A stretch of 64,000 bases of DNA, from the IMG/VR virus record IMGVR_UViG_3300029922_000007, positions 1 through 64,000 of that record, one strand, 5' to 3'. Below are positions 30,414-39,022 of this stretch, piece after piece. Each line of letters starts with the position of its first letter. The stretch's first letter is position 1. This DNA comes from a virus. Both the position numbers and the translations under genes were made by a program. Under the pieces are notes generated by a model. The model saw only the letters and a program-made list of their open reading frames with translations. It made no database searches and was not told where the DNA came from.

Positions 30414-31230
30414 TGGAACCCCCTAAAAAATCTAGACAGCGTTTAATGCAGCCTTCTTTGTCTGCATTCCACTCCTCTTCCGTAATGTGAATAATATTAA
30501 TACCTATAGATAAAAAATGAGTGTCTTTGATCTCATGGTACCGACGGACATCGTCGTCGGTCCACAATCCCTTATTTTTATTTCTTCTCATGTATTCAAA
30601 AGAGTGATAGTAGGTCCCATCAAATTCAATTCCTCGATTAAGTTCTGGGACATAAATGTCCAGATCGAACCTTTTTATATAATCCTTATCGGGAATAGTA
30701 ACCTTAGAACCCCTAATTTTCTTAGCGGTAGGGTATCTCTTAGAGATCTCGCACATCAACCCCAATTCTGCCACCGATACTGTACCCAATATAACCATAT
30801 GCGAGCATACTCTATCTAAGATCTTTCTCCTTCTAGCTAAGATATATGCTGAGTTACTGCCGTACTTGAATTCCGCTCGTGTTTTATACTTGAGAGCCTC
30901 TTTAAAAATCATATCGTCTGTCCAATAAGTATACGCATCTTCCATATGAGCACAAATTTGCTCTAAGACACTCCTTCTAATGGCCGTCCTGTATGCAGGA
31001 TGGTTTCCTTCTCTAAATTCCGCTCGTGTTTTATACTTCAACGCCTCTACACGGAGCATATCGTCGGTCCACCATACATAAACACAGTCCATGTGAGAGC
31101 AAATTTTATCTAAAAGACCTCTTTTGCTGGCAACCTTATAGGCGGACTTACTGTTTTTGGCAAAATCTCGCCTACTCTTATATTTAAGAGCTTCTAGAGC
31201 AAGTTCCGTATCAGTCCACACATTTTTCAT
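30394..31230 (-). CDS. Vsr-like homing endonuclease with three helical repeats, 278 aa
   Basis: Three repeats of about 45 residues occupy residues 1-140, each WT(D)..EALKYK(T/S)R.(E/D)F....SAY..A.(R).(L)...CSHM. The nuclease domain is at about 180-275: LDIYVPELNRGIEFDG, YYHS, YHEIKD and HITEEEW. This fits Vsr/EDxHD-type homing endonucleases. The repeats probably read DNA in a modular way. It overlaps the start of the following virion gene by 20 bp and the stop of the preceding one by 4 bp, so it is inserted without harm. Confidence 0.85.
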   Translation of the reverse strand: MKNVWTDTELALEALKYKSRRDFAKNSKSAYKVASKRGLLDKICSHMDCVYVWWTDDMLRVEALKYKTRAEFREGNHPAYRTAIRRSVLEQICAHMEDAYTYWTDDMIFKEALKYKTRAEFKYGSNSAYILARRRKILDRVCSHMVILGTVSVAELGLMCEISKRYPTAKKIRGSKVTIPDKDYIKRFDLDIYVPELNRGIEFDGTYYHSFEYMRRNKNKGLWTDDDVRRYHEIKDTHFLSIGINIIHITEEEWNADKEGCIKRCLDFLGGSSEYKAA

Positions 31231-31583
31231 TCAATACTCTTCAAACATAATTGTGTCATGTTTTCAAGGCGTTTGTCAACATCTTTATGGTTTCGAACCA
31301 ACATAGAGATCGCTTCATTCACTTCAAGGTTTCTGGAGGCTTCCGCAACTTGTCTTTCGAACTGGTAACTCTTTAGAGAATTGTTGGAGTTAACCTTAAT
31401 GTTCATTTGACATCCAACGCCATTTTTTACGATCCTGTCCATTTGATCGATGAAGGATTGGATTCTGGAATCATCAGGGCTATAGTCGATGACTACTTCC
31501 CTGGCACCCTTAACTTGGTACTCCAGAGGTTCCGATGGATCGAATTCAAACTGGTCGTGGCTAGTTACGATCTTGATACACAT
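31227..31583 (-). CDS. Hypothetical protein in head module, 118 aa
   Basis: The protein is alpha/beta (VVIDYSPDDSRIQSFIDQMDRIV; MNIKVNSNNSLKSYQFERQVAEASRN) with a helical end. It is coupled to the upstream gene by 1-bp spacing. Its role is unclear; the position between head or neck genes suggests virion assembly or a co-packaged factor. Confidence 0.7.
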   Translation of the reverse strand: MCIKIVTSHDQFEFDPSEPLEYQVKGAREVVIDYSPDDSRIQSFIDQMDRIVKNGVGCQMNIKVNSNNSLKSYQFERQVAEASRNLEVNEAISMLVRNHKDVDKRLENMTQLCLKSIE

Positions 31584-31584
31584 A

Positions 31585-32079
31585 TTATTTCATCCTCACG
31601 ATTTTCATACCAGAGGACAAAGCTTTTTCTGAAACAGCGCCAGATAAACAAGCTACGAACTCTTTAGAGGCGTCCATGGATTTAATCAAAAGGGCGCTAT
31701 TCTCAAAAGTAGCCTTCACAAGACCGACCTTGATGTTCTGTTTGGTCACAAAGAAGTCCACAGAGGCACCATTTTGTACAGAATAAATGTCATGACCGGA
31801 TTTACGAAGATCGTCTGTAAGGAAATGGGAATGGCTTTCAGCATGCACGCTTTCATGCTCCGATTTCATCAGCATTGGCTGAAATTCAGGATGGCGCTGT
31901 TCGATAGTGTAACAAAGGATAGCCTGATGACTAGCAGCACCTAAAACATCTTCTCCGCCATTTTTACCAACGGTAGTTGCAAGATTTAGTCCACCACGAA
32001 GTTTCACTAGATTTACTTGCTTACCATTAAGCATTCCGAAAGGTTCAACCGATGCTACTTCATTTTCTGAGATTTTCAT
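31585..32079 (-). CDS. Hypothetical protein in head module, 164 aa
   Basis: A beta-rich N terminus (GKQVNLVKLRGGLNLAT) precedes a segment with several His residues (EHESVHAESHSHFL) and an alpha/beta C terminus. It contains the short motif LMKSEHES that resembles KSE motifs of other virion proteins. No domain is recognised. It is probably co-transcribed with the 2H/transglycosylase gene just upstream. Confidence 0.7.
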   Translation of the reverse strand: MKISENEVASVEPFGMLNGKQVNLVKLRGGLNLATTVGKNGGEDVLGAASHQAILCYTIEQRHPEFQPMLMKSEHESVHAESHSHFLTDDLRKSGHDIYSVQNGASVDFFVTKQNIKVGLVKATFENSALLIKSMDASKEFVACLSGAVSEKALSSGMKIVRMK

Positions 32080-32081
32080 AT

Positions 32082-33836
32082 TTATTTTTCCTTATCGTAG
32101 GCTTCGCGAATCTTTTTCACATGGAAGTGATTTTTAATATCTTGCTTATTCTTTTTAGCTTTTAAAGCGCCAGAAATTCCATTAAACCAAGCATATCCAG
32201 CCTGTTCTGGATCGTTGCCTAGGCGATGTTCAATATGGGTAAGATGCCTATCGGCGATAGTATCTTCAAGTCCCTTATTGTCTCTCATATAGTTGCTAAG
32301 ATTTTGACCAGTGAGAGCTAAAGCTTTGCCATGTTTGGTCTTGAGGTCTTTGTGTCCCTTGATAGTATCGTGGATAGTATTAGGCATTAAGGCATATTTT
32401 CCATACGCTACCTCGCCATTAGCAGCAGGCTTATGGTTTGTATCTGCACCATTTCTACTCTCAACTTGAGCCATTGCTCGCAGCATTCTTCCATGGTCAT
32501 AAGCTTGGGCTTGCGGCTTTGGTTGCTGAATACTAGCTGGAGCCCTATTTCCCGCATCTGAAGTATTAGTTCCGCCAGCTAATGCACCGGCCATACCAAG
32601 AGCAATACCTGCGTTTTTGAGAGCGCCTTTTTCCAAAGAAATAAGGATAGATTCGCCTTTCTCTAAAAGTTCATTTCCTGTAGTATTGAGCTTATCTCTT
32701 AAAAATAGCGCTTTCTTTTCATCTTGCAAGTCTTGCGAGGTTGGTTTTTTAGGGCCATCCATCCCTATCTTATGGTTGTATCCGGCACCATTAGAATTGT
32801 GGGTGCCATGGATAGTATAGTTACCAACATTGATCTTATATCGGCCTTCACCGTGCATATTTTTAGGATTTTTACCGGCTGGATTAAACGAAGACTGAGA
32901 CTTAATGCCATGCATTCCATTTAGACCGGAAATAAATTGGTGAAGATGACCAGACGCAGCATTGGCATGAGAGCTTAATAGCGCCGCCGCACCAATAGCG
33001 GCCGTCCTTAAAGCACCCTTCTCAAGAGGTACTTCTTTTTTGCTGACTTTTTCAGGCAGCTTCTTCCCCTTAGTCGCTTCATCCCATTCATGAACACCAG
33101 CTTTACCGCCAAGAGCTTTTTCGCCCTCTGCCGTGTGGCCCCAACGTCTCTGGGCGTCCGATACGAATGGTTTCATGAGAGGGTTAAGCTTCTCAGCTTT
33201 GTGCATTGGGCAAAGACTATCTTTTTCAGATGCGGCAAGCTTACCCATTTGAGGTTCGTAATTAAGTTTTGCTGTAAGGTCTCCTTCATCAGGAACCCTA
33301 GGTTCAGCGGAATCTGGCTCGTGATGGTAAGTCTTGATAGTTTGCGGCCCACGCTTAAGCTCAGCATTACCAAATTCAATACCGGCCTCAAATGCGGTTT
33401 TTGCGCCAGAAGCCTTGATTTCGTCATGCAAGTCTTTACTGACAGTAATGTGAGCCTGGAATGCATAAGGAACTGGATCGCCCATACCAGCGAACTTTCC
33501 ATTTAGCTCTTTCATTTTCTCAGCAGAATTCCCGTGGAGCTTGATTACATAAATATCGTCGCCGTTTTTACCTTGGAACTTTCCAGGTTCAATCTGGGTA
33601 TTTTTAGCATCCGGAGGATTAAGGGGAAGATGTTGGGCTAATTGGTGGATAGCGTGCCCATGGTCCTTCTCCTTGTTGAATACTTTGATAGTTGCATGAT
33701 AGCCAACATTATTTACTGGATTATGAGACTGCCCATCAATTTTTACAGGGAATGCGAGCATCATACCGGAATTAGCTCTAGAAGCATAACCCTCGGAATC
33801 CTCGTTCTTGTATAGATTTGATAGATAGCAAGTCAT
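32082..33836 (-). CDS. 2H phosphoesterase and lytic transglycosylase fusion, 584 aa
   Basis: The N-terminal domain has two H-x-T motifs (His47-Ala-Thr49 and His129-Ile-Thr131), the signature of 2H phosphoesterases (LigT/Acb1-type fold). A middle linker includes CPMHKAE, DAQRRWGHTAEGEKALGGKAG and two copies of LEKGALR/LEKGALK. From about residue 455 a lysozyme-like transglycosylase domain appears (RAMAQVESRNG, YGKYALMPNTI, YAWFNGIS). A virion protein that cuts peptidoglycan during entry and carries a 2H enzyme is suggested. It starts 5 nt after a TGATATAAT box. Confidence 0.8.
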   Translation of the reverse strand: MTCYLSNLYKNEDSEGYASRANSGMMLAFPVKIDGQSHNPVNNVGYHATIKVFNKEKDHGHAIHQLAQHLPLNPPDAKNTQIEPGKFQGKNGDDIYVIKLHGNSAEKMKELNGKFAGMGDPVPYAFQAHITVSKDLHDEIKASGAKTAFEAGIEFGNAELKRGPQTIKTYHHEPDSAEPRVPDEGDLTAKLNYEPQMGKLAASEKDSLCPMHKAEKLNPLMKPFVSDAQRRWGHTAEGEKALGGKAGVHEWDEATKGKKLPEKVSKKEVPLEKGALRTAAIGAAALLSSHANAASGHLHQFISGLNGMHGIKSQSSFNPAGKNPKNMHGEGRYKINVGNYTIHGTHNSNGAGYNHKIGMDGPKKPTSQDLQDEKKALFLRDKLNTTGNELLEKGESILISLEKGALKNAGIALGMAGALAGGTNTSDAGNRAPASIQQPKPQAQAYDHGRMLRAMAQVESRNGADTNHKPAANGEVAYGKYALMPNTIHDTIKGHKDLKTKHGKALALTGQNLSNYMRDNKGLEDTIADRHLTHIEHRLGNDPEQAGYAWFNGISGALKAKKNKQDIKNHFHVKKIREAYDKEK

Positions 33837-33841
33837 ATCTT

Positions 33842-33850
33842 ATTATATCA
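33842..33850 (-). promoter_or_regulatory. TGATATAAT extended -10 at leaderless distance
   Basis: TGATATAAT on the minus strand is followed by AAGAT and the ATG at 33836. It gives the 2H/transglycosylase gene its own promoter although it lies in a same-strand gene series. Confidence 0.6.
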
Positions 33851-33852
33851 CT

Positions 33853-34788
33853 TTAAATGTTAGAAATCAAGAACTTCTGCGAGAAAGTGGCTTTGATCTT
33901 TCCAAGTAGTTCTTTTTTCTTCAATTCCAGCTCTTCAATTCGAAGCTGGTAGATTCTTGGACCAGGCCCTGAAGATGACTGAGAAATTCCATCGCGGGAA
34001 AGGGATTGAGATGTATTAATAAACATAGTAGCAATATTGCCCAACATATTGATGGCAGCAATCGTACCTATTGCATCATTGACAACAGTAGGAAACTGAC
34101 CCTCCACCTTAGAAACTGAACAAGTATAAACAATTTGCCAAAATCCGGGCACAAATGTTAATTGTGAAAAAACATTAATATATGGTATACCGCCATAAGC
34201 TCCCACCCCACCGCCAGTCGCGACCGAATAGGCTCCAAGAATTGGTACCACATTCACTATACCCTTTGAGAAGTTACTACTCTCAAGCCAAGAACTGGGG
34301 ATCTGAAAGACCTTGTAGCCATCCGAACTTACGATCGAAACATCCTGCACACTCAGTACAGGGCCCTGCTCAGTCTTAAGATAAATGAACGATTTATAAA
34401 GGTTGATATCGAATGGAACCTTATCGGTAAACTGTTCTCTGGTCAAGGTGATCTTGCAAAGCAGTTCAACCTCGTTCATCGCTAAACGGATTTGATCCTT
34501 GATGTCCTCAGCACTATAGGAATCTCCATTAGGGAATGCCAGTGGGATACCCTTCAAATACCTAGAAACCAAAAGTTGTGGAGTAAGAACGGGTTCCGAC
34601 CTACTCATCAATCCAGAGGTACGAGTACAATGGACTGGGTATCCTGCTGCGTAAAATTGCTTATTAGTAGCAAAATCAGGTGCTACTGGAGTACCACTCA
34701 AAGCATCCAAAACTGGAGGAAAGGGCTCATATGGGGCCTGTGGTTGGTCAAAAGGAGGACCTACTGGTGGAATTGGAGGATTAGCCAT
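33853..34788 (-). CDS. Probable head-tail connector protein, 311 aa
   Basis: The start is placed at ATG 34788 (ANPPIPPVGP), which overlaps the stop of the preceding gene (TAATG); the longer frame is not supported. The order of features (LVSRYLKGIPLAF; SAEDIKDQIRLAMNEVELL; FVPGFWQIVYTCSV; VVNDAIGTIAAINMLGNIA; ELELKKKELLGKIKATFSQ) resembles a family of head-tail connector or neck proteins in large myophages. It is in an operon with 34788-35264. Confidence 0.75.
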   Translation of the reverse strand: MANPPIPPVGPPFDQPQAPYEPFPPVLDALSGTPVAPDFATNKQFYAAGYPVHCTRTSGLMSRSEPVLTPQLLVSRYLKGIPLAFPNGDSYSAEDIKDQIRLAMNEVELLCKITLTREQFTDKVPFDINLYKSFIYLKTEQGPVLSVQDVSIVSSDGYKVFQIPSSWLESSNFSKGIVNVVPILGAYSVATGGGVGAYGGIPYINVFSQLTFVPGFWQIVYTCSVSKVEGQFPTVVNDAIGTIAAINMLGNIATMFINTSQSLSRDGISQSSSGPGPRIYQLRIEELELKKKELLGKIKATFSQKFLISNI

Positions 34789-35264
34789 TAGCAGCACCCA
34801 CTGTTGAAGGATTCGACTGCGATCATATTTTGAACAGTCCAATTCCAAGTCAAGATGCCCATAGTCAAGCTAAACATCACATTCCCACTGGCAGGAGCCC
34901 TACCAGCTGAATTATAGCCGGGCAAGGTGATAGAGAACACGGAGCCATCGTTTGGATCCTGGGTGGCCGTATAGGTGAAGGTGAGGCTAGGATCAAGGCT
35001 AGGAAAGGTTACGGTCATAACTACGGGCTGATTACTAGAGCCAACACCAGCAATGAATCTTTGTGGTGCAGTTTGTATGGCAGCATTGAAGAAGCCCCCA
35101 TTAAGAGGGAAAAATGATGCTGGAGACGCCGTATTTTGATTGTCTAAGTCAAATAGTTGAAAATACAAGATATTTGGGTCTGTAGCCCTGATTGTCCATT
35201 GACTTGATGTCTGGAAATCGTTAATATCGGCGAAATTGATGATTGGTACTGAGGTTAGACGCAT
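34788..35264 (-). CDS. Head / neck structural protein, 158 aa
   Basis: A beta-rich protein (WTIRATDPNILYFQLFDLDNQ; GNVMFSLTMGILTWNWTVQN) with a terminal Cys pair. It is the first gene of a minus-strand operon with a CCAATCTTA box about 30 bp upstream. It probably forms part of the head or neck; no family is recognised. Confidence 0.75.
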   Translation of the reverse strand: MRLTSVPIINFADINDFQTSSQWTIRATDPNILYFQLFDLDNQNTASPASFFPLNGGFFNAAIQTAPQRFIAGVGSSNQPVVMTVTFPSLDPSLTFTYTATQDPNDGSVFSITLPGYNSAGRAPASGNVMFSLTMGILTWNWTVQNMIAVESFNSGCC

Positions 35265-35294
35265 TTTATACCCCTAAAGAGAATTCTATAGAGT

Positions 35295-35303
35295 TAAGAT
35301 TGG
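35295..35303 (-). promoter_or_regulatory. CAATCTTA-type candidate late promoter
   Basis: CCAATCTTA on the minus strand lies 30 bp before the ATG at 35264, in the divergent gap with the plus-strand gene 35356-36039. Confidence 0.65.
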
Positions 35304-35355
35304 CAATTGAGGATTTTGGTTGCAAAAGGAGGTATTTGAGGGTAGGATCGTGGGT

Positions 35356-36039
35356 ATGAGTGATATAGTTAAAGACATTTTGGCCGTACAGGATCGCCTA
35401 GCAAGGACGACATTTGGCCATCTTTCTCCAGAAGACGTTAATTTCATTAGGAGTGTAAATACCTTGAAAACTGTGCCAACTGAGACCGTGGGAACCACCG
35501 AACCCCTACAAACGGAAAGAGTGGAGTATGTCGTAGCACTTAAGGAACTAGCCAAGTCCTATGTCGGTCCAGAACAGGTCCTTAATTCATTCAAAGAACA
35601 CAAGGATGTAGAATTTCCATGGATCGACAAGCCACTTCAGACGGTAGAGGAATGGACTCAGACCATGAAAGACCATGTAGGGAAAGAACTTAAGAAAGAG
35701 CTGGAATCATCGCATGTAGGACAGGATAAGGCTATTCGATACGACCAAAACAAACCCCAAATGGACCTTTTGTCGCCCATCGCTATGTTTGGCCTAGCTC
35801 AGGTCATGACCCATGGTCTCAAGAAGTATCCCGGAAGTCAATGGAAGAAGGGGATGGCTTGGAGTAAAGTTACGGCTAGCCTTTTGAGGCATTTATTCAA
35901 GTTTATGGCTGGAGAGGACATCGACCCAGAGTCGCTTTGCCCACATATTGATCATGTGGCTGCTAATGCGATGTTTCTTCAAGAATACTTCAGGAAACAC
36001 AAGGATTTGGACGATCGGATGAAGACTGGGTTGGAATAG
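35356..36039 (+). CDS. dATP/dGTP diphosphohydrolase-type (DUF5664) protein, 227 aa
   Basis: The ATG at 35356 follows GAGGGTAGG; a TTG start at 35320 is also possible, with AAGGAGG inside it. The C-terminal domain (about 125-220: YDQNKPQMDLLSPIAMFGLAQV, LKKYPGSQWKKGM, LLRHLFKFMAGEDIDPE, PHIDHVAANAMFLQEY) matches the DUF5664 family assigned as dATP/dGTP diphosphohydrolase, a MazG-like alpha-helical NTP pyrophosphatase. The N-terminal 120 residues are unfamiliar. It would act on dNTP pools. It is a lone plus-strand metabolic gene between minus-strand structural operons. Confidence 0.82.
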   Translation: MSDIVKDILAVQDRLARTTFGHLSPEDVNFIRSVNTLKTVPTETVGTTEPLQTERVEYVVALKELAKSYVGPEQVLNSFKEHKDVEFPWIDKPLQTVEEWTQTMKDHVGKELKKELESSHVGQDKAIRYDQNKPQMDLLSPIAMFGLAQVMTHGLKKYPGSQWKKGMAWSKVTASLLRHLFKFMAGEDIDPESLCPHIDHVAANAMFLQEYFRKHKDLDDRMKTGLE

Positions 36040-36042
36040 AGC

Positions 36043-36579
36043 TTAAGAAATCATCTTGTTGTTTTTATGACGATTTTCTTCCTGCGTAATAACCCTCAGA
36101 TTCCAAGGTACGTGTAGACCTCTTACGTTTTTACCTTGAAGCGGTACTATGTGATCAACTTCATGCGGAATTCCAGTTAAAAGAGACCACAAGGACGCAA
36201 AGATATAAAAATTCTGCATTTCTTGAAGCTGAATTTTGGTCAACCATTTGGGAACGGCCTTACGCCTCGCAGCCCTACGTTTAGCCGTCTTAGCATTGAT
36301 CTTCCCAGGATTGGCCTTTCTGTACTCTTCAGCGTATAGGGTTAAAGATTCCTTATTTTGAGCCGTATGAATGGCCCGACTTGCTGAAATCTGTTCTCGT
36401 TTTTCTTCACGATATTTTCGACCATACGCGGTTGCTTTTTCAGGATTGTCTCTATTGCGCTGAGTAGTCTCGGTGTTGTGGCATTTTTTACAAATAGCTC
36501 TTAAGCCATCTTTGCCCAATTTAGCCTTACCGAAAAACTTAATTTCTTTGCTTTCTTTGCATTTAGTACAGGTCTTCAT
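36043..36579 (-). CDS. HNH homing endonuclease, 178 aa
   Basis: The N-terminal zinc finger (CTKCKESKE, then CKKC) and the C-terminal HEVDHIVPLQGKNVRGLHVPWNLRVI HNH site match its paralog at 24212-24712. It is located between the DUF5664 gene and the capsid gene, next to the capsid terminator. It is intact, and its ATG is 5 nt from an ATAATCTTA box, as in 39693-40451. Confidence 0.93.
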   Translation of the reverse strand: MKTCTKCKESKEIKFFGKAKLGKDGLRAICKKCHNTETTQRNRDNPEKATAYGRKYREEKREQISASRAIHTAQNKESLTLYAEEYRKANPGKINAKTAKRRAARRKAVPKWLTKIQLQEMQNFYIFASLWSLLTGIPHEVDHIVPLQGKNVRGLHVPWNLRVITQEENRHKNNKMIS

Positions 36580-36584
36580 ATAGA

Positions 36585-36593
36585 TAAGATTAT
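36585..36593 (-). promoter_or_regulatory. ATAATCTTA box at leaderless distance
   Basis: ATAATCTTA on the minus strand is followed by TCTAT and the ATG of the HNH gene. The same TCTATATGAAGACC context follows the box at 39679, so promoter and 5' end were copied together. Confidence 0.55.
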
Positions 36594-36627
36594 CTCACCT
36601 ATGTGCATCGGTCAACAAAAATAAAAA

Positions 36628-36656
36628 TCCCCCGGTAAGCATTGCCTACCGAGGGA
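36628..36656 (-). terminator. Intrinsic terminator after the capsid gene
   Basis: On the minus strand TCCCTCGGTA pairs with TACCGGGGGA (one mismatch) around a short loop and is followed by TTTTTATTTTTG, a classic U-rich tail. It lies just after the major capsid gene stop (36684). Confidence 0.9.
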
Positions 36657-36683
36657 CTTAAGATATCTAACTATTCGGAAAGA

Positions 36684-38081
36684 TTAGGTATAGACCTGTC
36701 CTTGCAGATTACCGACGATTGCGTTTTTACGAGGACTTTCAACAGCAAGCGTAGTCCAACGATAGAACGCGTTGTTGATAGAGAGCTGCGAGATGCCGAG
36801 CTGGAGTTTCTTGAATCCCGAAAGCTCGCCCATATGGGCTGAGTCACGCTGAATCAAGAATCCAGTGAGACCGCCTGGGCTAAGGTTACCGAGATCGGTG
36901 AACGAAGCGCCCGATGGGGTGGCCGCGATGTTACCAATGAACAGTTCCGAACCAGGGCTACCAGCATTACCAGTACGGTAAACGCGGTAGTAGAGAGCAC
37001 CGGCAACTGCACCGATCGTCAAAGTCACCTTGTCGCCCGTAGCTGCCACAACGACAGCCGTAGGAGGATTCGACGTAGGGCCTTCACCGACCTGGTTCAC
37101 AGCAGCGACAACGTAGCTATACGTGCCAGCGGAGATCAAGGAACCAGCCGCGCCAGTGTCAGCACCGGAGAGCGTTGGAGCTACAGGAGCGCCAAAGATC
37201 TGCTGATTGACAGGGCTGATCTGCTTACGAAGATATTGACTCATCTCCAACGTAATCGCACCGCTCGAAGTCCATTGGGTACGCAGATGCGAACCGGTAG
37301 CTTCCTGAGGAGAACCAGCGAGAACGATACGTTCTTTAGCCTGGCTGATCTTGTTGTAGGACGAGAGGGACGAAGGGTCCAGCATCAGCTTGTCCGCACG
37401 ACCCATGTTAAGGGCAGAACGAACCGAGATGTCTTCAATGAGGGATTGCGTCAGAGTGCCGCCACCAGCAGAGAACACAACCGTTGCGCTCGAACCGTAC
37501 GAAGCGAACATGAGATCTTGTCCGTTACGTTCATAATCCGAAGCGCGAACCTGAAGGTCAAACCCGCGCATGTTGGCAAGAGCAGGAACTAGGGCAGGAT
37601 TGCCATCGAAGACTCCGTTGTTTGAGAAGTCAGAGTTACCTGCGAACAGGTCGAACTCGATATCTTGAGCGAGGTTGAGGGCCGCATCCTGGGCCTGGCG
37701 CTCTTCAGCGGTAACCTTGTCAAACGTCTCAACGGCATTCGCAACCAGCGAATGTTCGCGCGTATCAACGTAGTAAGCCATAGGCACGACCAAGCGAGCA
37801 GCTTGACCGGTTTTCTTGGCTCCCAGCATACCTTCGTAAGCAGCTGAACCGCCGAAACGGCCAACCGACAATTTACGGTTATACTGGTAGAGGTTGCTCT
37901 TCGTATTACGAACGTCGAGCATTTTCTGCAGTTTGATAGTTTCTTCGGCAGCGGTCACGTTCACCATCACAGGAGCGAGATCCTCGATCTGGTAAGCGGC
38001 ACCTTGCACCAACGTGCTTGGTGCGGCATTGTAACTGCCCGCCTCAAGCGCTTTCATAAGGGACTGAAGTTGTTCAAGCAT
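36684..38081 (-). CDS. Major capsid protein, 465 aa
   Basis: The gene order scaffold-capsid-terminator and the N-terminal part (QIEDLAPVMVNVTAAEETIKLQKMLDV, YNRKLSVGRFGG) are those of major capsid proteins of large myophages. Residues of about 298-398 form an inserted fibronectin-III/Ig-like domain (GTYSYVVAAVNQVGEGPTSNPP; ALYYRVYRTG). The N-terminal 13 residues up to LE are a probable prohead protease leader. Codon use is enriched in GC-ending codons compared with neighbours, fitting high expression. AGGAG precedes the ATG. Confidence 0.93.
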   Translation of the reverse strand: MLEQLQSLMKALEAGSYNAAPSTLVQGAAYQIEDLAPVMVNVTAAEETIKLQKMLDVRNTKSNLYQYNRKLSVGRFGGSAAYEGMLGAKKTGQAARLVVPMAYYVDTREHSLVANAVETFDKVTAEERQAQDAALNLAQDIEFDLFAGNSDFSNNGVFDGNPALVPALANMRGFDLQVRASDYERNGQDLMFASYGSSATVVFSAGGGTLTQSLIEDISVRSALNMGRADKLMLDPSSLSSYNKISQAKERIVLAGSPQEATGSHLRTQWTSSGAITLEMSQYLRKQISPVNQQIFGAPVAPTLSGADTGAAGSLISAGTYSYVVAAVNQVGEGPTSNPPTAVVVAATGDKVTLTIGAVAGALYYRVYRTGNAGSPGSELFIGNIAATPSGASFTDLGNLSPGGLTGFLIQRDSAHMGELSGFKKLQLGISQLSINNAFYRWTTLAVESPRKNAIVGNLQGQVYT

Positions 38082-38114
38082 TTTAATTCTCCTGTTTCTT
38101 AAATTTTGTCACGC

Positions 38115-38993
38115 TTACTTAAGCAGATGACGAACTGTTTCGACGTTTTTACTGAAGTAGTAACTGTTAATGGCATCTCTGTCCGACTTAGAAAGAGAGA
38201 TATCTTTCGCTTTAGCCAGAAGCTTAGCGTCGATCTCACTCTTTTGGAGAGGCTTTTCGCTACCTTCGTTACCGCTTTTAGCGATAATGTCCAGTGACGT
38301 GATTGCCTTACCTGCAGGAGCCGTTTTTTCGACGAATTTCGTCAAGAAAGCAGAGACTGCATCCAAGTTTTTCTTGTACTCATCGCGTTCCGATTTGAGC
38401 AAACTAACTTCAGAACTAGAGTCCTTTTCAGACTTAGCCATAGCTTGCATATCGCTAGATGCTGGAGTTTTGCTACTCGCAGCTTCGCCATCTTTAGCAC
38501 CACCGTTTGGACGATAGCCCTGAGCATCTTTAGCGCCATCTTCCATTTCAGATTTAGCCATAGCACCATCCATGCACTTACGGACTGCATCGTGATGAGC
38601 TTTCAGTTCAGGTCCAGACATTGAAGAGTACATACTGTGCATATGTTGCATATCTTCGTCATCATAGCCATGATCCTGGGCTTCGCCATGAGGGTCATCA
38701 GAAGGCTTTGCGTTTTCTTTGCCATCGGCAGCAGAACGCTCTTCTTTGGATTCTTCCTTGCTTTCTTCTTTAGCGGGTTCCTTAGAAGTGTCCTGTTGAT
38801 GCTGGTCTTTAACACCTTTATCTTCAGGCTTTTCGTGTTCCATCGGCTTCTTTTCTTCTTTAGATTCTTCCTTCTTAGGAGGGAATTCTTCAGATTTGGC
38901 AAGACTGAAAGATTTTTCAGCCTTGGCAAGATGAGCCGTGAACTCGTTCGTCACGTCGGCTATCAATTTGTTGAGGTCTGTTTCGGTATACAT
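38115..38993 (-). CDS. Head scaffolding / core protein, 292 aa
   Basis: Strongly charged and low in complexity, with Lys/Glu-rich coiled-coil-like regions and repeated (L/M/A)xKSE segments (LAKSEEF, MAKSEMED, MAKSEKDS, LLKSERDE, LQKSEIDA). It lies directly upstream of the capsid gene in the same operon, the usual place for a scaffold. The repeated KSE sites may be substrates of the prohead protease. The C-terminal helical segment (SYYFSKNVETVRHLLK) may bind capsid. Confidence 0.85.
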   Translation of the reverse strand: MYTETDLNKLIADVTNEFTAHLAKAEKSFSLAKSEEFPPKKEESKEEKKPMEHEKPEDKGVKDQHQQDTSKEPAKEESKEESKEERSAADGKENAKPSDDPHGEAQDHGYDDEDMQHMHSMYSSMSGPELKAHHDAVRKCMDGAMAKSEMEDGAKDAQGYRPNGGAKDGEAASSKTPASSDMQAMAKSEKDSSSEVSLLKSERDEYKKNLDAVSAFLTKFVEKTAPAGKAITSLDIIAKSGNEGSEKPLQKSEIDAKLLAKAKDISLSKSDRDAINSYYFSKNVETVRHLLK

Positions 38994-39022
38994 AATTTGG
39001 TCTCCTCTTATGATTCCAATTA

